Below are positions 1 to 8,420 of a stretch of 19,653 bases of DNA, in pieces. Location: NCBI GenBank assembly GCA_037447655.1, contig JBBHKE010003354.1, forward strand, positions 151,880-171,532. The letters are read 5' to 3'. Source of the stretch: Zygnema cylindricum (lineage: Eukaryota; Streptophyta; Zygnematophyceae; Zygnematales; Zygnemataceae). Both the position numbers and the translations under genes were made by a program. The notes beneath the pieces are model-generated. The model did no database searches, was not told the DNA's origin, and was given only the letters and a program-made list of their open reading frames with translations. Each line of letters starts with the position of its first letter. Position 1 is the first letter of the stretch.

Positions 1-25
1 CGCCCTTTCTCCTCTCTCCTCTCCA

Positions 26-56
<31 letters not shown>

Positions 57-152
57 GTGTTAGAGGCATTTAAATGGGAAAAACTCAAGTTTTGAAATCA
101 ATCGATCATCCCTCAAATAACCAGATAATATCCACTCTAAATGTGAACTTAC
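1..152 (-). other. ABCG intron 8 (partial)
   Basis: This begins with the donor GTAAGT (152-147) after codon NP-G. No following exon is visible. The outer end (32-55) is a CT microsatellite on the plus strand, so it is GA in the sense of this gene, unlike the other ABCG introns. Confidence 0.7.
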
Positions 153-3079
153 CAGGATTATAAAGCTCTGGGCAAGTAAAACCTCGTCTTGAAAAATAAT
201 CGAGTGCCGAAGCTGCCTTCCCAAAATAAATGAGCTTTCCTTCACTGAGAAGAAGTAAATTCTCGAACTGAAGACATAAATCAGAAAAGGAAACAAGAGG
301 AAAATGGCAGGTTAGGATTTGGGGCAGAATGGGAAGGGAGGAAGGGAAGAGGGAGAGCCGGAGAGAGGGAGGGAGAGACCGAGAGTGGCAGGGAGAGACA
401 GAGGGGGAGAGAGAGAGAGAGAGACGCAGAGAGAGGAGAGAGGAGAGACACAGAGAAAGAGAACATGCCACTATCAAAGTTTGAACAAGACTGTGATGAT
501 CTCAAAATACATCAAATTGAGTTGTTAAAATATTAGACGACATCATATTATATAACCAATGTTAAATAACATCAAGAAAATCGGCCGGTTGTCGACATTT
601 TCACGATTTCCAATCAGCGCAAGATGGAGAGGTAGGAGAGGGAGGGAAAGGGAGAGAGGAGAGAGTGACAGAGCGAAAGAGGGATAGAGGAAAAGAGGGA
701 TAGAGGGATAGAAGGAGAAAGGGTAAAAGCGGGTGCGACAGGTAGAGATGTCCATACCAGAGCAAAAATTGAAGATCTTGGCTGATGAATGGTCGAGATT
801 ATCGTTCGACCAGTCCGAGAAAGATCGGAAAGAGTACTCATCACATTTAGAGCCTGGAAACTGAAAAAAATACAATGTGACATATGTCACAAGTTGCGAC
901 AAGTTTTTGTGACGATAGGCAAAATTGAAATTGACAAATGTATCATTTTCTCCTAATAATGAGATTTTTCTAGACGACATACAATTTTTATTTATTATTA
1001 CTTCTATCCCACAGTAAATTTGGTGTGATTTTCCCAAATTGAGTGAAAATTCTAAACTCAAAAGAGCGAACACAAATAAACTGTTCTTATTTATTGTTTT
1101 TTGTTTCTAATTTTTCTTTTTAAAGCATAGATAACAGTTTTTATGATGGAATTTTACCTGTCGAGGCCGGAAGTAGGTTCATCTGAAAAAAAAAAAAACA
1201 AACAAACAAACAAAAAAGGGAAACAAAAAAATGAAACATCATTTGGATAAAAATAATTAAAAAAACATCAGTTAGGAAATAACAGTTACTAGCTAGAACG
1301 TTACATAAATGACTTCTCACCCAAAAAAAAACAGTCGCATTCCAAAACTCATGACGAATGGGTAAAAAAGAAAATCAATTTTTTTTATAAACTGGAATAA
1401 ATTACGACCAAAATTTGTAAAAATAGAAAGAGAGATAGAGAGAGAGAAAGGCAAGAGAGAGAGAGAGAGGGAGAGAGAGAGACAAGAGAGAGAGAGAGAG
1501 AGAGATGGAATAAATTACAGCACCTAAAAAAATAATGGAAGGATTTGACAACATTTCAACGGCAATATTTGTCCTTTTCCTCTCTCCTCCACTGATTCCT
1601 CTCACGATAGCATTTCCTATTGGGGTGTCTCTCGCCTTACTAAGTCCTGCGACAAAAAAGGAAATTAAGGGGAAAAAAGAGAAAAAAATAAAAAAAATGA
1701 ACTTCAAAGAGTAATATAAAAGATCGATGGACTTCAACTCGCAATAAAATAAAATAAAGCTTAATTTCCTTGCAATAAATTCAACTTTGTTTTACTTTCA
1801 TTTCTGTATTTACTCTTTCTTAAAAAAAAAAAAACCAAGCATGTTCACAAATTTACAAATCCTCTACAAAATAAAATAACACCCAGAAAAACAAAAGTAA
1901 GGAAACAAAAACTGAAAAAAAAAACCCACCAAGCACTTTAATTACAGAACGAAACAAGAGAAATTAAACCAACCAAACAAAGAACAAACAAAACAATAAA
2001 CCAGACAGAAAGGAAAAAAAAAACAATAAACCAAACAAACAAAACAAAAAAAAAAACCCACCGAGCTCTTGAATGATCGAATTGACGAGTTCTATTTTCC
2101 TCGATTGCGGAATTTGACTCGGGAGCCGAAGCTCTGCCGCCGTAATTAGTGTTTCCCAAACCGTCAACATACTGAAAAGTACATCATCTTGCATCACCTG
2201 CAGTAGTATGTCAAATATTGTTGATTATTAATTTGTTACAATTATTATTATTATTATTCCTTATTCCTTTCTTGCTATTTCATTTTTTTTGTAGTACAGT
2301 TATTATGTTTGTGCAGTTATTACTTTTTGTGCTGTTATTATTTTTGGGCAGTTATTATGTTTGGGCAATTATTATGTTTGGGCAATTATTATTTTTGTAC
2401 AGTTATTGCATTACCTGCAAAATTATGTAAATTTTGGAGTTATAATTTTTATTTTATATCATCTGACATCACCTGCAAATTTATAAACTACTTATTATTT
2501 AATTACTAATTATTATTTTTTTGTCATTTATTGCATCACCTGCAATAAAACGCAATTAAGACAAAATTTCAAAAGTTGTCCAAATGTTCTTTCCGTAAAG
2601 TAAAAGCGTGAAATCACTCACATAGGAAAACTTCAACTCTCTCTATTTTCTATCTCTTTCTCTCTCTTTTTTTTTCCTGTATACGGAAAATAGAAGTGAC
2701 TTACGTGGAAAAAACATGTCAATTTTCTTATTACTGATTCTGTTTTTTTTTCTGTAAAGAGGAAATAATGATAAAATCACTCACGTATGCCGAAATACGT
2801 TTAAACGACGAGCCTCTCTTATGACCGTTGACCAAAATTTGACCCGTTAAATATGCTCGACTTTTTTCGACTCGTCCCGCGAGAATATTAAGCAAACTTG
2901 TTTTCCCGGATCCTGCAAAACTCAAAATTAATTTAAAAAAAAACAGACGAAAAGAAAAAATAACCAAAAAAACACCTCAAAAAAAAAATCGGCTACCCCA
3001 GTGAGAATATTAAGTAAACACAAGAAAAAAAAAAAAAAAAACAAAAAAAAAAAAAAAAAAAAAAAAAACACAAAAAAAA

Positions 3080-3113
<34 letters not shown>

Positions 3114-3797
3114 AAAGGCTCGTCCTGGGAGAATATTAAGCAAACTTGTTTAAAAAAGACAAAAAAACTTGGCATTTCTTTCCTTAAAAAGACCCAAATA
3201 AAAAGAAGCCCAAAACCAAAAAAAACACACAAAAAAAAGGGGAAAGACAACCCGAGAGACCCATAAATAATGGCGACAAAAAAAAAAAAAAAAAAAAAAA
3301 AGGAGAGAAAAAAAAAAAAAAAAAAAAGGGGGGGGGGAGAGAGACGGGAAAAAACAAATTTACCGGAGGGACCCATAATGGCGACAAAAGAACTCGGTTT
3401 GATATAACCGCTGGCTTTATGGATAATTCTTTTCTCCGTTGTCGTTTTCCCTCGACCAATCGTGACGGAGTATTCGATGTCCATGAAGGCGAGGGAGACA
3501 GGGAAGAACTGCCCTCCTCCGGCACTGGCAGCCGCCTGAAGGGGGGAAGGGAGAGGGAGAGGGAGAAGGATTTTAGGATTCCATTACCATACTCGTCCTA
3601 ACATCAGTTTGCCGTGTTTTTCATTTACCGCCATTACTTGATAAGTTGACTCCTATATTTTTCCACGATAGACTTCCAAAAAAACTTACTTGAAATGCCG
3701 ATTCCGTAAGCGACAAATTGTTTTTTTCGACAAGTGGAGATTCCGAATCCATGAGCTTATTTCCTTCTGCCACGTGGATCTCCTCTCCCATCTCCAT
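153..3797 (-). CDS. ABCG-family half ABC transporter, N-terminal part (8 exons, 3' end beyond window)
   Basis: ATP-driven export protein of the ABCG (White/ABCG2) family; ABCG half-transporters dimerise in a membrane. Exons in transcript order: 3797-3690, 3535-3364, 2912-2785, 2197-2062, 1646-1524, 1182-1158, 860-758, 267-153. All have AG acceptors and GT donors; phases join to 303 codons plus one base without a stop. The start (MEMGEEIHV) is the first ATG after an in-frame stop. Visible in order: [13 protein letters not shown] strand; Walker [17 protein letters not shown] (split by intron 2); Q-loop [17 protein letters not shown]; signature [16 protein letters not shown]; Walker B and D-loop [13 protein letters not shown]; His-loop [20 protein letters not shown]; then [12 protein letters not shown] and LYNP before the last donor. 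All catalytic residues are intact. HQPR resembles animal ABCG2; land-plant ABCGs usually have HQPSS. The transmembrane domain is not in the window. Substrate unknown. Confidence 0.95.
268..757 (-). other. ABCG intron 7, pyrimidine-rich in sense
   Basis: Donor GTATGG, acceptor TCTTCAG. It holds two CT-rich sense tracts: 319-465, a mosaic of CT, CCCT and TCTC units, and 620-725, with repeats of a CCCTCTATC-like word. No other gene is seen. Purine-rich frames on the opposite strand are low-complexity artefacts. Confidence 0.8.
1158..1182 (-). CDS. 25-nt microexon (exon 6) of the ABCG gene carrying Walker B glutamate and D-loop
   Basis: A T-rich tract ending CAG precedes it and GTAAAA follows it. 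Exon 5 ends with a lone G, which with the first two bases gives Asp; the exon then encodes EPTSGLD and ends with AG, completed to Ser by exon 7 (TTTCCAGGCT). The result is [16 protein letters not shown], a textbook ABCG Walker B/D-loop. Because 25 is not a multiple of three, skipping would both delete the catalytic glutamate and shift the frame. Confidence 0.93.
1425..1507. repeat. (GA)n/(CT)n microsatellite in ABCG intron 5
   Basis: The plus strand is nearly pure GA with a few AAG and GGC interruptions. It starts 17 bases beyond the exon 5 donor and in sense reads as CT repeats, so it forms a long polypyrimidine run in the 5' part of the intron. Confidence 0.9.
2191..2544 (-). repeat. Four copies of the exon 4 acceptor sequence in ABCG intron 3
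   Basis: The real acceptor on the plus strand is GCATCACCTGCA at 2191-2202, read in sense as TGCAG|GTGATGC. Near-copies lie at 2408-2419 (one change), 2466-2477 and 2533-2544 (identical 12-mer). The copy at 2456-2477 matches the real junction at 2181-2202 in 19 of 22 positions, reaching 15 bases into the coding part (VMQDD becomes VMSDD before a stop). Each copy keeps a TGCAG acceptor. Confidence 0.85.
2297..2410. repeat. 17-bp minisatellite in ABCG intron 3
   Basis: Six consecutive units of 17, 18, 17, 17, 17 and 17 bases run from 2297 to 2399, close to CAGTTATTATGTTTGGG, followed by a partial unit. The last partial unit runs into the decoy acceptor at 2408. Flanking sequence is TTATTA-rich. 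Confidence 0.85.
2588..2792 (-). repeat. Three degenerate ~80-bp units around the exon 3 donor
   Basis: Each unit has a T-rich run, a CCGTAAAG or CTGTAAAG-like word, a GGAAA/TAA stretch and then a donor. The real donor (AAATCACTCAC on plus, 2774-2784; sense GTGAGTGATTT) has an identical 11-mer at 2611-2621 and a diverged one at 2694-2704 (sense GTAAGTCACTT). Spacings are 80 and 83 bases. All three keep a usable GT donor context. Confidence 0.75.
2871..3151 (-). repeat. Partial copies of the P-loop exon (exon 3) inside intron 2
   Basis: Coding bases 2871-2903 (sense encodes [10 protein letters not shown] and neighbours) recur at 3119-3151 with 30 of 33 positions equal, and a shorter copy with the GAGAATATTAAG core lies at about 2991-3019. 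Poly(A) tracts (poly(T) in sense) separate them. None carries the GGATCCGGG that completes Walker A, so they are not exons. Confidence 0.85.
3019..3328. repeat. Poly(A)/poly(T) tracts in ABCG intron 2
   Basis: Long A runs with scattered C occur at about 3023-3113 and 3280-3327 on plus, followed by a G run at 3328-3336. They appear as T tracts in the sense of the gene and divide the copied junction pieces. Long homopolymers are prone to slippage and assembly error. Confidence 0.9.
3250..3281 (-). repeat. Copy of the exon 2 3' end inside intron 2
   Basis: ACCCATAAATAATGGCGACAAAA in two parts, CCCATAA and AATGGCGACAAAA, repeats the plus-strand junction at 3362-3389 apart from a 4-base insertion. 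In sense it copies the codons for FVAIM and the G-rich donor region, about 112 bases downstream of the real exon end. The GTAAAT donor is not preserved. Confidence 0.75.
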
Positions 3798-3855
3798 TCT
3801 CTCGCTGTTAGAAAATAGTCAACTTTTTTTTTCAATTTCGCCGACTAAGAGATTT

Positions 3856-3864
3856 TTAGGGTTT
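3856..3864 (-). promoter_or_regulatory. Telo-box in the ABCG leader
   Basis: TTAGGGTTT on plus is AAACCCTAA in the sense of ABCG, about 59 bases upstream of its ATG. Telo-boxes are common near plant transcription starts. The leader also has possible acceptors at CTAACAG (just before the ATG) and CTTGCAG (near 3909), so a leader intron is possible. Confidence 0.55.
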
Positions 3865-3949
3865 AAAAATTCTCTTAATTCTGTGCAAATGTTGTCTATG
3901 TTCGACTGCAAGGGGAAGACGTTAGACAGGAATAATTTTTCACGCGTGT

Positions 3950-4320
3950 GAGCATGCAATTCCAGTGGTGGGATTCATGTTCGAGTGATCTGTTTGATAG
4001 AAATGAACTGTTTTTTTTCTTTTTATAAGGGAGCAAAAATGGAAGAGAGGACGAAGGAACAGTCAAGAACAAAAAAGGTGACGCATGACATAAATCCAAA
4101 ATTTAAATTTCAAATAATCCTAGCAACTTGTACCGTGCGTATGAAACGGAATATGAAATAGTACAGTTCAATAGTACGAAAGAGTGTGAGTAAGAAAAAA
4201 GTGCCCGGAACTTAAAGAGCCAAAAAAAAAAAAAGGGCAGAAAAGTGCGGGCTGCCCAAAAAACTCTTAATAGGAAAACACGAATGGCAACGATTCTTTG
4301 GTAGCGAAAAAAAAAATGAC
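3950..4320. other. Intergenic stretch, no gene seen
   Basis: AT-rich unique-looking sequence upstream of the ABCG leader. There are short A runs (4223-4236) and no credible frame, RNA gene or repeat that I can support. Confidence 0.5.
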
Positions 4321-4324
4321 AGTT

Positions 4325-5032
4325 CTATGATTGGCCATATGCTGTTACGGAACAGAACATTAAACGACAGATGTGTACCAAATGTTTGTTATTCGATAAG
4401 TTTTGTCGTATTATGCAGCTGAGATTTTGGACAGAATCCACAGGCTTGTGCCTTACCCGCGTGTCGTCATTGGCTGTGAAGTAATCGCATCGGATCCAGT
4501 CCTTCCAAATTTGATCTTGACGGTCAGGAATGAATGAGTCATATAGTGCCGTCAGCGAAATGGAAGCATGTGAAACTATCATCACAGACTTTTCGAGCCT
4601 TCGATCCATGTTTTCAGTTTCTCCACGTGTACGAATTTCAACGATCCTGTCACCAGTGGCACGAGCTCCCGTCCTATCGCGTGTTTCCATAGGAATCACG
4701 AGTTGCCTTTTGCAATTTCGCGGCAGGCTCCTCGGGAGTTCACATGCTCATGTATGTGAACCAATGGAAATGTAAAGTGCTGGAAAGCGAATAGCCTCCC
4801 TCATAAATGCACAAAAAACGTTTGGCGTTTCGTTTCCTGAGCGTCTGTCATTGGTGCCGTACCTTCTGACGTCACTCGTTAATCCGTCTGATATGTGAAA
4901 TTTCGTCGATTTGAAGGCAGCTTCCTTTTGGCCAAAGGACGTCACTCTTTTATCCCTTCTGTCTGTACAAAAAGGACATACGTAACGGCTGCTGGAATAT
5001 GGCATTATCCGCAGAATCTGTCCAAAGTTTCA
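4325..5032 (-). pseudogene. Degraded open frame with one in-frame stop, CPFC motif
   Basis: One minus-strand frame runs from a stop near 5032 to 4325 with a single internal TGA at about 4748-4750. The upstream part has RYVCPFCTDRRDKRVTSFGQ; the downstream part is polar and charged (RIVEIRTRG, RQDQIWKDW). CPFC is a half zinc-knuckle, but no partner Cys/His pair follows at normal spacing, so no family is assigned. Two frames aligned across 700 bases exceeds chance slightly; this may be a gene relic or repeat-borne fragment. No clear splice pair removes the TGA. Confidence 0.3.
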
Positions 5033-5512
5033 GACGTCAAGTTCAAGACGGGGATGTTCGACGAAATCTGAACCTAATATATACTGCAATGCTAAAATAT
5101 GTACATGGGATATGCTGGAAGTCTGGAATACTGAAATATACCCGTACAAACTGACAATTCTATGTAGGGCCGCGCTCCATCAGGCGGAAAAGTCCAAAAG
5201 TCATTATGAATATCCTTTACTGTACGGCTGTTTCGCAGTTTAAAATCCTCAGGAGCGCTCATGATTACATTTTCGAAAAAAAATATCCATGCTACAGCTT
5301 TCGTCCTTACTAGTACTGTAGTACAATACCGTACTGTACTTTACAAGCAGAGGTCCCAATCGATCTGGCCTTACCCGATTTTTTTTTGTTTTTGAATCAC
5401 CCGGCCCCCAAAATTTGGCAGCCGAATCTGTACCCGGATCCGATGCGCGCAGCCGGGTACGGATCGGATAAGGATTCGGATACCCGATTGTGACGGTTAA
5501 TTATACAGTTAA

Positions 5513-5526
5513 TAGTGTTGTGTATC
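5513..5526 (+). mobile_element. Orphan hAT-like left end
   Basis: TAGTGTTGTGTATC matches the terminus shared by the elements at 5556, 6159 and 8421. No matching right end with a convincing target duplication could be assigned. Confidence 0.5.
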
Positions 5527-5640
5527 GAAGCATTCTTATCGCGATTAGTTCGTATTAGTGTTGGGTATCGAGAACCTATTGCCGATATTCGATATTATCG
5601 AATTATCGGTACCCGATAATCGATATATCGAGACCATGTA

Positions 5641-5766
5641 CGGAGAAGCTAAATTTCCGCATATTTTTTTTTCCCGATTTTTTTTTTTTAAAAAGCCCCC
5701 CCCCGGAGAAGCTAAATATCCGCATATTTTTTTTTCCCGATTTTTTTTTTTTAAAAAGCCCCCCCC
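5641..5766. repeat. 63-bp tandem duplication ending in C runs, inside element A
   Basis: CGGAGAAGCTAAAT followed by CCGCATAT, a T run, CCCGA, a longer T run, AAAAAG and a C run begins at 5641 and again at 5704. The copies differ by about one base outside the homopolymers. Confidence 0.85.
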
Positions 5767-5839
5767 CCCCCCCCCCCCCCCCCCCACCCCCCCCCCCCCC
5801 CCCCGTTGCGAGCGCTCAGTGGGGGGGGGGGGGGGGGGA
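5759..5839. repeat. Poly(C) then poly(G) inverted homopolymer pair
   Basis: About 45 bases of nearly pure C (one A), then GTTGCGAGCGCTCAGT, then 18 G and AGGGG. The two runs are complementary with a 16-base loop, so a GC hairpin is possible; G-quadruplex/i-motif formation is an alternative. Run lengths may be unreliable. Confidence 0.85.
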
Positions 5840-6660
5840 GGGGTCCGTACTGTTTTGTGTACGGCAAGCCGTACATTACCTGTGTGGCACCCGATAATTT
5901 ATGTTGGTCGCGGTACTATATATCGAAGACTTTGCTCGATAGATACTCGATATATCGAATATCGAAATTATCGCGATATGAAACTTCCCGATACCCAACA
6001 CTAGTTCAGTAGTTCGTATGCATTGTCGAACGGTCGGAGGTAGAGGTCGCAAACGGTCAACCGAAACCGTGACCGACCGTTAACCGACCGCCCGCGCCGG
6101 ATCCGGAACGGATTCGGTTGCCAAATTTTATCCATTCTACAGCGTTCGTCCTTACTAGTAGTGTTGTGTATCGGTAAGGATTTGCCGATAACCGATATGG
6201 GCCTTTTTTCGGGTATCCGATAATTGATATATTGGTACGATACATCGCGGTCAGTTGATTCACCAGAAAAAAAAAAAAAAAAATCGGTTACGGTCGGTCA
6301 AGCGAAAAACGAAAAAAGTGAAAATTTTGTACTGTCCATACAATCCAACATTATTATACTTTGTACTCTTTGGCATCGTGGAAGTATGTGACATCATGAT
6401 TAGCGTCGGAAATCTGACACGGTAGTAACACTATTCATTTCGCAAATCTTAGGGAACGCCACAAATCGTAATTATTGGCTTATTCATACGTCGTGAAAAA
6501 CCATAGATGTCTCATGCACATACAACGCACGCATGAAACGCCCCAAAAATAACGAATATGCGCACGGAACAAAATTCAAAAAATTTTCGAATGCGTTGAC
6601 CGACTTTGACTTCATACTAAAAGTTTTTAGGGTAGACTTTCGTGCATTCCGTATATTTCG

Positions 6661-7415
6661 GTACAACTGCCTTACATTTTACGTACATTTACTTACAGTG
6701 TTCATAATATTCCGTACATCTTACGGTTGCGTCCGTTCGTGATTTCTCATTCCAAGTCGTCCGTTCGATTCCGGCTGCGCGCATTATGTTATTTTGCGTC
6801 CGTTGTACTTTTGTGTCCGCCGTCCTTTTCCAGTTCCATGTTTACCAGTTTTTTAGTACATTTGCGTTCAATGGCTGTACATTTTTGTACCTTCTAGGGC
6901 TTTTAAGCGGGGGATTTCAGGGATTTTAGAGTACATTCTCGTACATTTCTGTATGTCTTAGTACAATTGCCCTAAATTTTCCGTAATTTTAAGGTTTCAG
7001 GTACACATTCCGTACAATGTTGTTTATTTCAGTATAGGATTTTTTTTCGGGTCACATTTTTCGTATATTTTACTACATCTCCGTTCATTTTCGTACAGCA
7101 AAAACTGTACGAAATTTACGTAAAGTATGAAATCGACGAATGCTACGCATTTTTCGTAAAATAAAATCGTAATCCGTACGGATTGGACATCTATGGACGA
7201 GAAACTCTCTTTGCGCGCGGAAATGAAGCAACGTCTGTTTTTAGGAGTTTCCGTACATTTCATCCGTACGCAAAAAAATACGCATTTTAAGAAAGATTCA
7301 AAAACTAGAAAAAATAACGAAATTTCGTAAAAATGTCAAAATCCGTACGAATGAGACACATGAGAAAAAAAATTATTATTTTTTGTACTTTTTCGGTTAC
7401 GGGCGGGTACGGTTA
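6661..7415. repeat. GTAC-rich degenerate repeat region
   Basis: I count 20 GTAC words in about 750 bases, most inside CCGTACATTT-like contexts, against about three expected by chance. No regular period is evident. Similar words recur in element C and in the 12217-12754 element, so this appears to be transposon-family filler. Confidence 0.6.
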
Positions 7416-7689
7416 GTCGCGAGAAATCGAGTTTCGGTTAACTTTTATTTTCGTAAACGCCGGGTCGGTTAACGGTTAACAATTTGGGAGCGTGACATAA
7501 CCCGGTCGGGCGTCGGTTACTCACATTTTGAAAAAAAAAAAGGTCTGTTTCGGTTATGTAAAATTTTGACTTTTGCGACCTCTGGTCGGAGGGCTCTCGA
7601 CATATCTCTCCGGGACCAACAAAAACTATCGCGATATACTTCATGGGAGCTGGCGGTCCATACAGCTACATTATATAATGTACAAGAAA

Positions 7690-7747
7690 ATGGGGGGGGG
7701 GGGGGGGGGGGGGGGGGAAGGGGAGGGAGGGGGGGGGGGAGGGGGGT
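7690..7747. repeat. Poly(G) tract in element B
   Basis: About 28 G followed by AAGGGGAGGGAGG and further G runs. This is strongly G-quadruplex-capable. It follows ACAAGAAAAT and lies in the part shared with element C, which lacks the run. Confidence 0.9.
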
Positions 7748-8211
7748 AATTTTTTGAAACCCAATGTCGCTTCGATATATAGTAGTGTAGTAATATCGGC
7801 ATATCGAGCATAAATATATTGGTAAAACATCGCGAAATTGAGCTTCTCTATGTATCGAAGTGATATGTCGATTACCAGGTAACCAAAATTAGGTACATAT
7901 CGAATATCGGAAAGGGGGCTTCGATACACAACACAAGTTATTAGAGTTAATTATGTTGCGTGCGTTTTTGACTAGAAACCAAAAATCATAAAATAATTCT
8001 GGCGACACTAATTTCAAAAGTTGCCAGGTGGCCATCAACGTTTGATCAAACACTAAATTAAATTGACACCAAATCAACACCCTAGGTTTAGCGATGAGTG
8101 AAAGGGTGATTATTGCGGAGCTTTCATGAAATGGCTCAGGTTATTTTTCCTATCTCATGCTAGAAAACCCAATTCGAGAAAGCAACCAATCACGGTTGTT
8201 ATGAGATACTA

Positions 8212-8403
8212 CACCGCTCATCGTTATTAATGTTAACAACACTAATTGGCCCACTTTGGTCAAAAATCGCAAGATAGAGTTAGCAACATTATTTAAAGAC
8301 GTGGACTACAATCTGCCACGTCTCCTTGCACTAAATGTGTATTATTAATTCTAAATTTGCATTAACACTAATAAATATTTAACGCAAATAACGATGAACG
8401 GTG
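8212..8403. mobile_element. 192-bp MITE, CACCGC family, TA-flanked
   Basis: The left end CACCGCTCATCGTTATT and the complement of the right end, CACCGTTCATCGTTATT, agree in 16 of 17 bases. TA flanks both sides (8210-8211 and 8404-8405). The ends match those of the element at 12217-12754 (CACCGCCAATCGTTATT). TA duplication suggests the Tc1/mariner class. Non-coding. Confidence 0.8.
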
Positions 8404-8420
8404 TAGTAAGGTGAAATTTA

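Larger units (their letters stand above)
5556..6003. mobile_element. Non-autonomous TIR element A (448 bp), hAT-like
   Basis: Perfect 15-bp inverted ends: TAGTGTTGGGTATCG and its complement at 5989-6003. Flanks start GTTC on both sides (GTTCGTAT left, GTTCAGTA right) and an exact GTTCGTAT lies 8 bases farther right, so the duplication is unclear. The subterminal 80-120 bases are full of TATCG/CGATA words, as hAT subterminal motifs often are. The middle holds a 63-bp duplication and poly(C)/poly(G). No transposase is encoded. Confidence 0.7.
5410..6129. repeat. Inverted repeat arms flanking the hAT-like element pile
   Basis: Sequence 5410-5442 (AAAATTTGGCAGCCGAATC, then CGGATCCG) is the reverse complement, with a few changes, of 6098-6129. 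In addition a 30-base direct repeat (TCC..CTACAG..TTCGTCCTTACTAGTA) lies at 5289-5318 and 6131-6160. The arrangement points to nested insertion and rearrangement. Confidence 0.65.
6159..7936. mobile_element. Putative larger hAT-like element B (1.78 kb), possibly composite
   Basis: The left end TAGTGTTGTGTATCG at 6159 faces a right end CGATACACAACAC at 7922-7934. Adjacent 8-mers CTTACTAG and GTTATTAG agree in 6 of 8 positions. The right 360 bases (from about 7575, GGGCTCTCGACATAT, CTCCGGGACCAA) resemble the middle and right part of element C. The interior is GTAC-rich and has no transposase frame. It may be two pieces rather than one element. Confidence 0.45.

Noticed and set aside
319-528. 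Plus-strand frame rich in Arg/Glu/Gly
   Set aside because: It is the complement of CT-rich intron DNA in ABCG; low complexity with no real codon pattern.
2928-3143. Phe-rich minus-strand frame starting MLNILPG
   Set aside because: Poly(T) translation joined to an eroded copy of exon 3; not a gene.
5558-6004. 148-codon plus frame with poly-Pro
   Set aside because: It lies wholly in TIR element A and crosses the C and G homopolymers; no domain.
7024-7263. 79-codon minus frame in the GTAC-rich region
   Set aside because: No motif, and embedded in repeat-like sequence.
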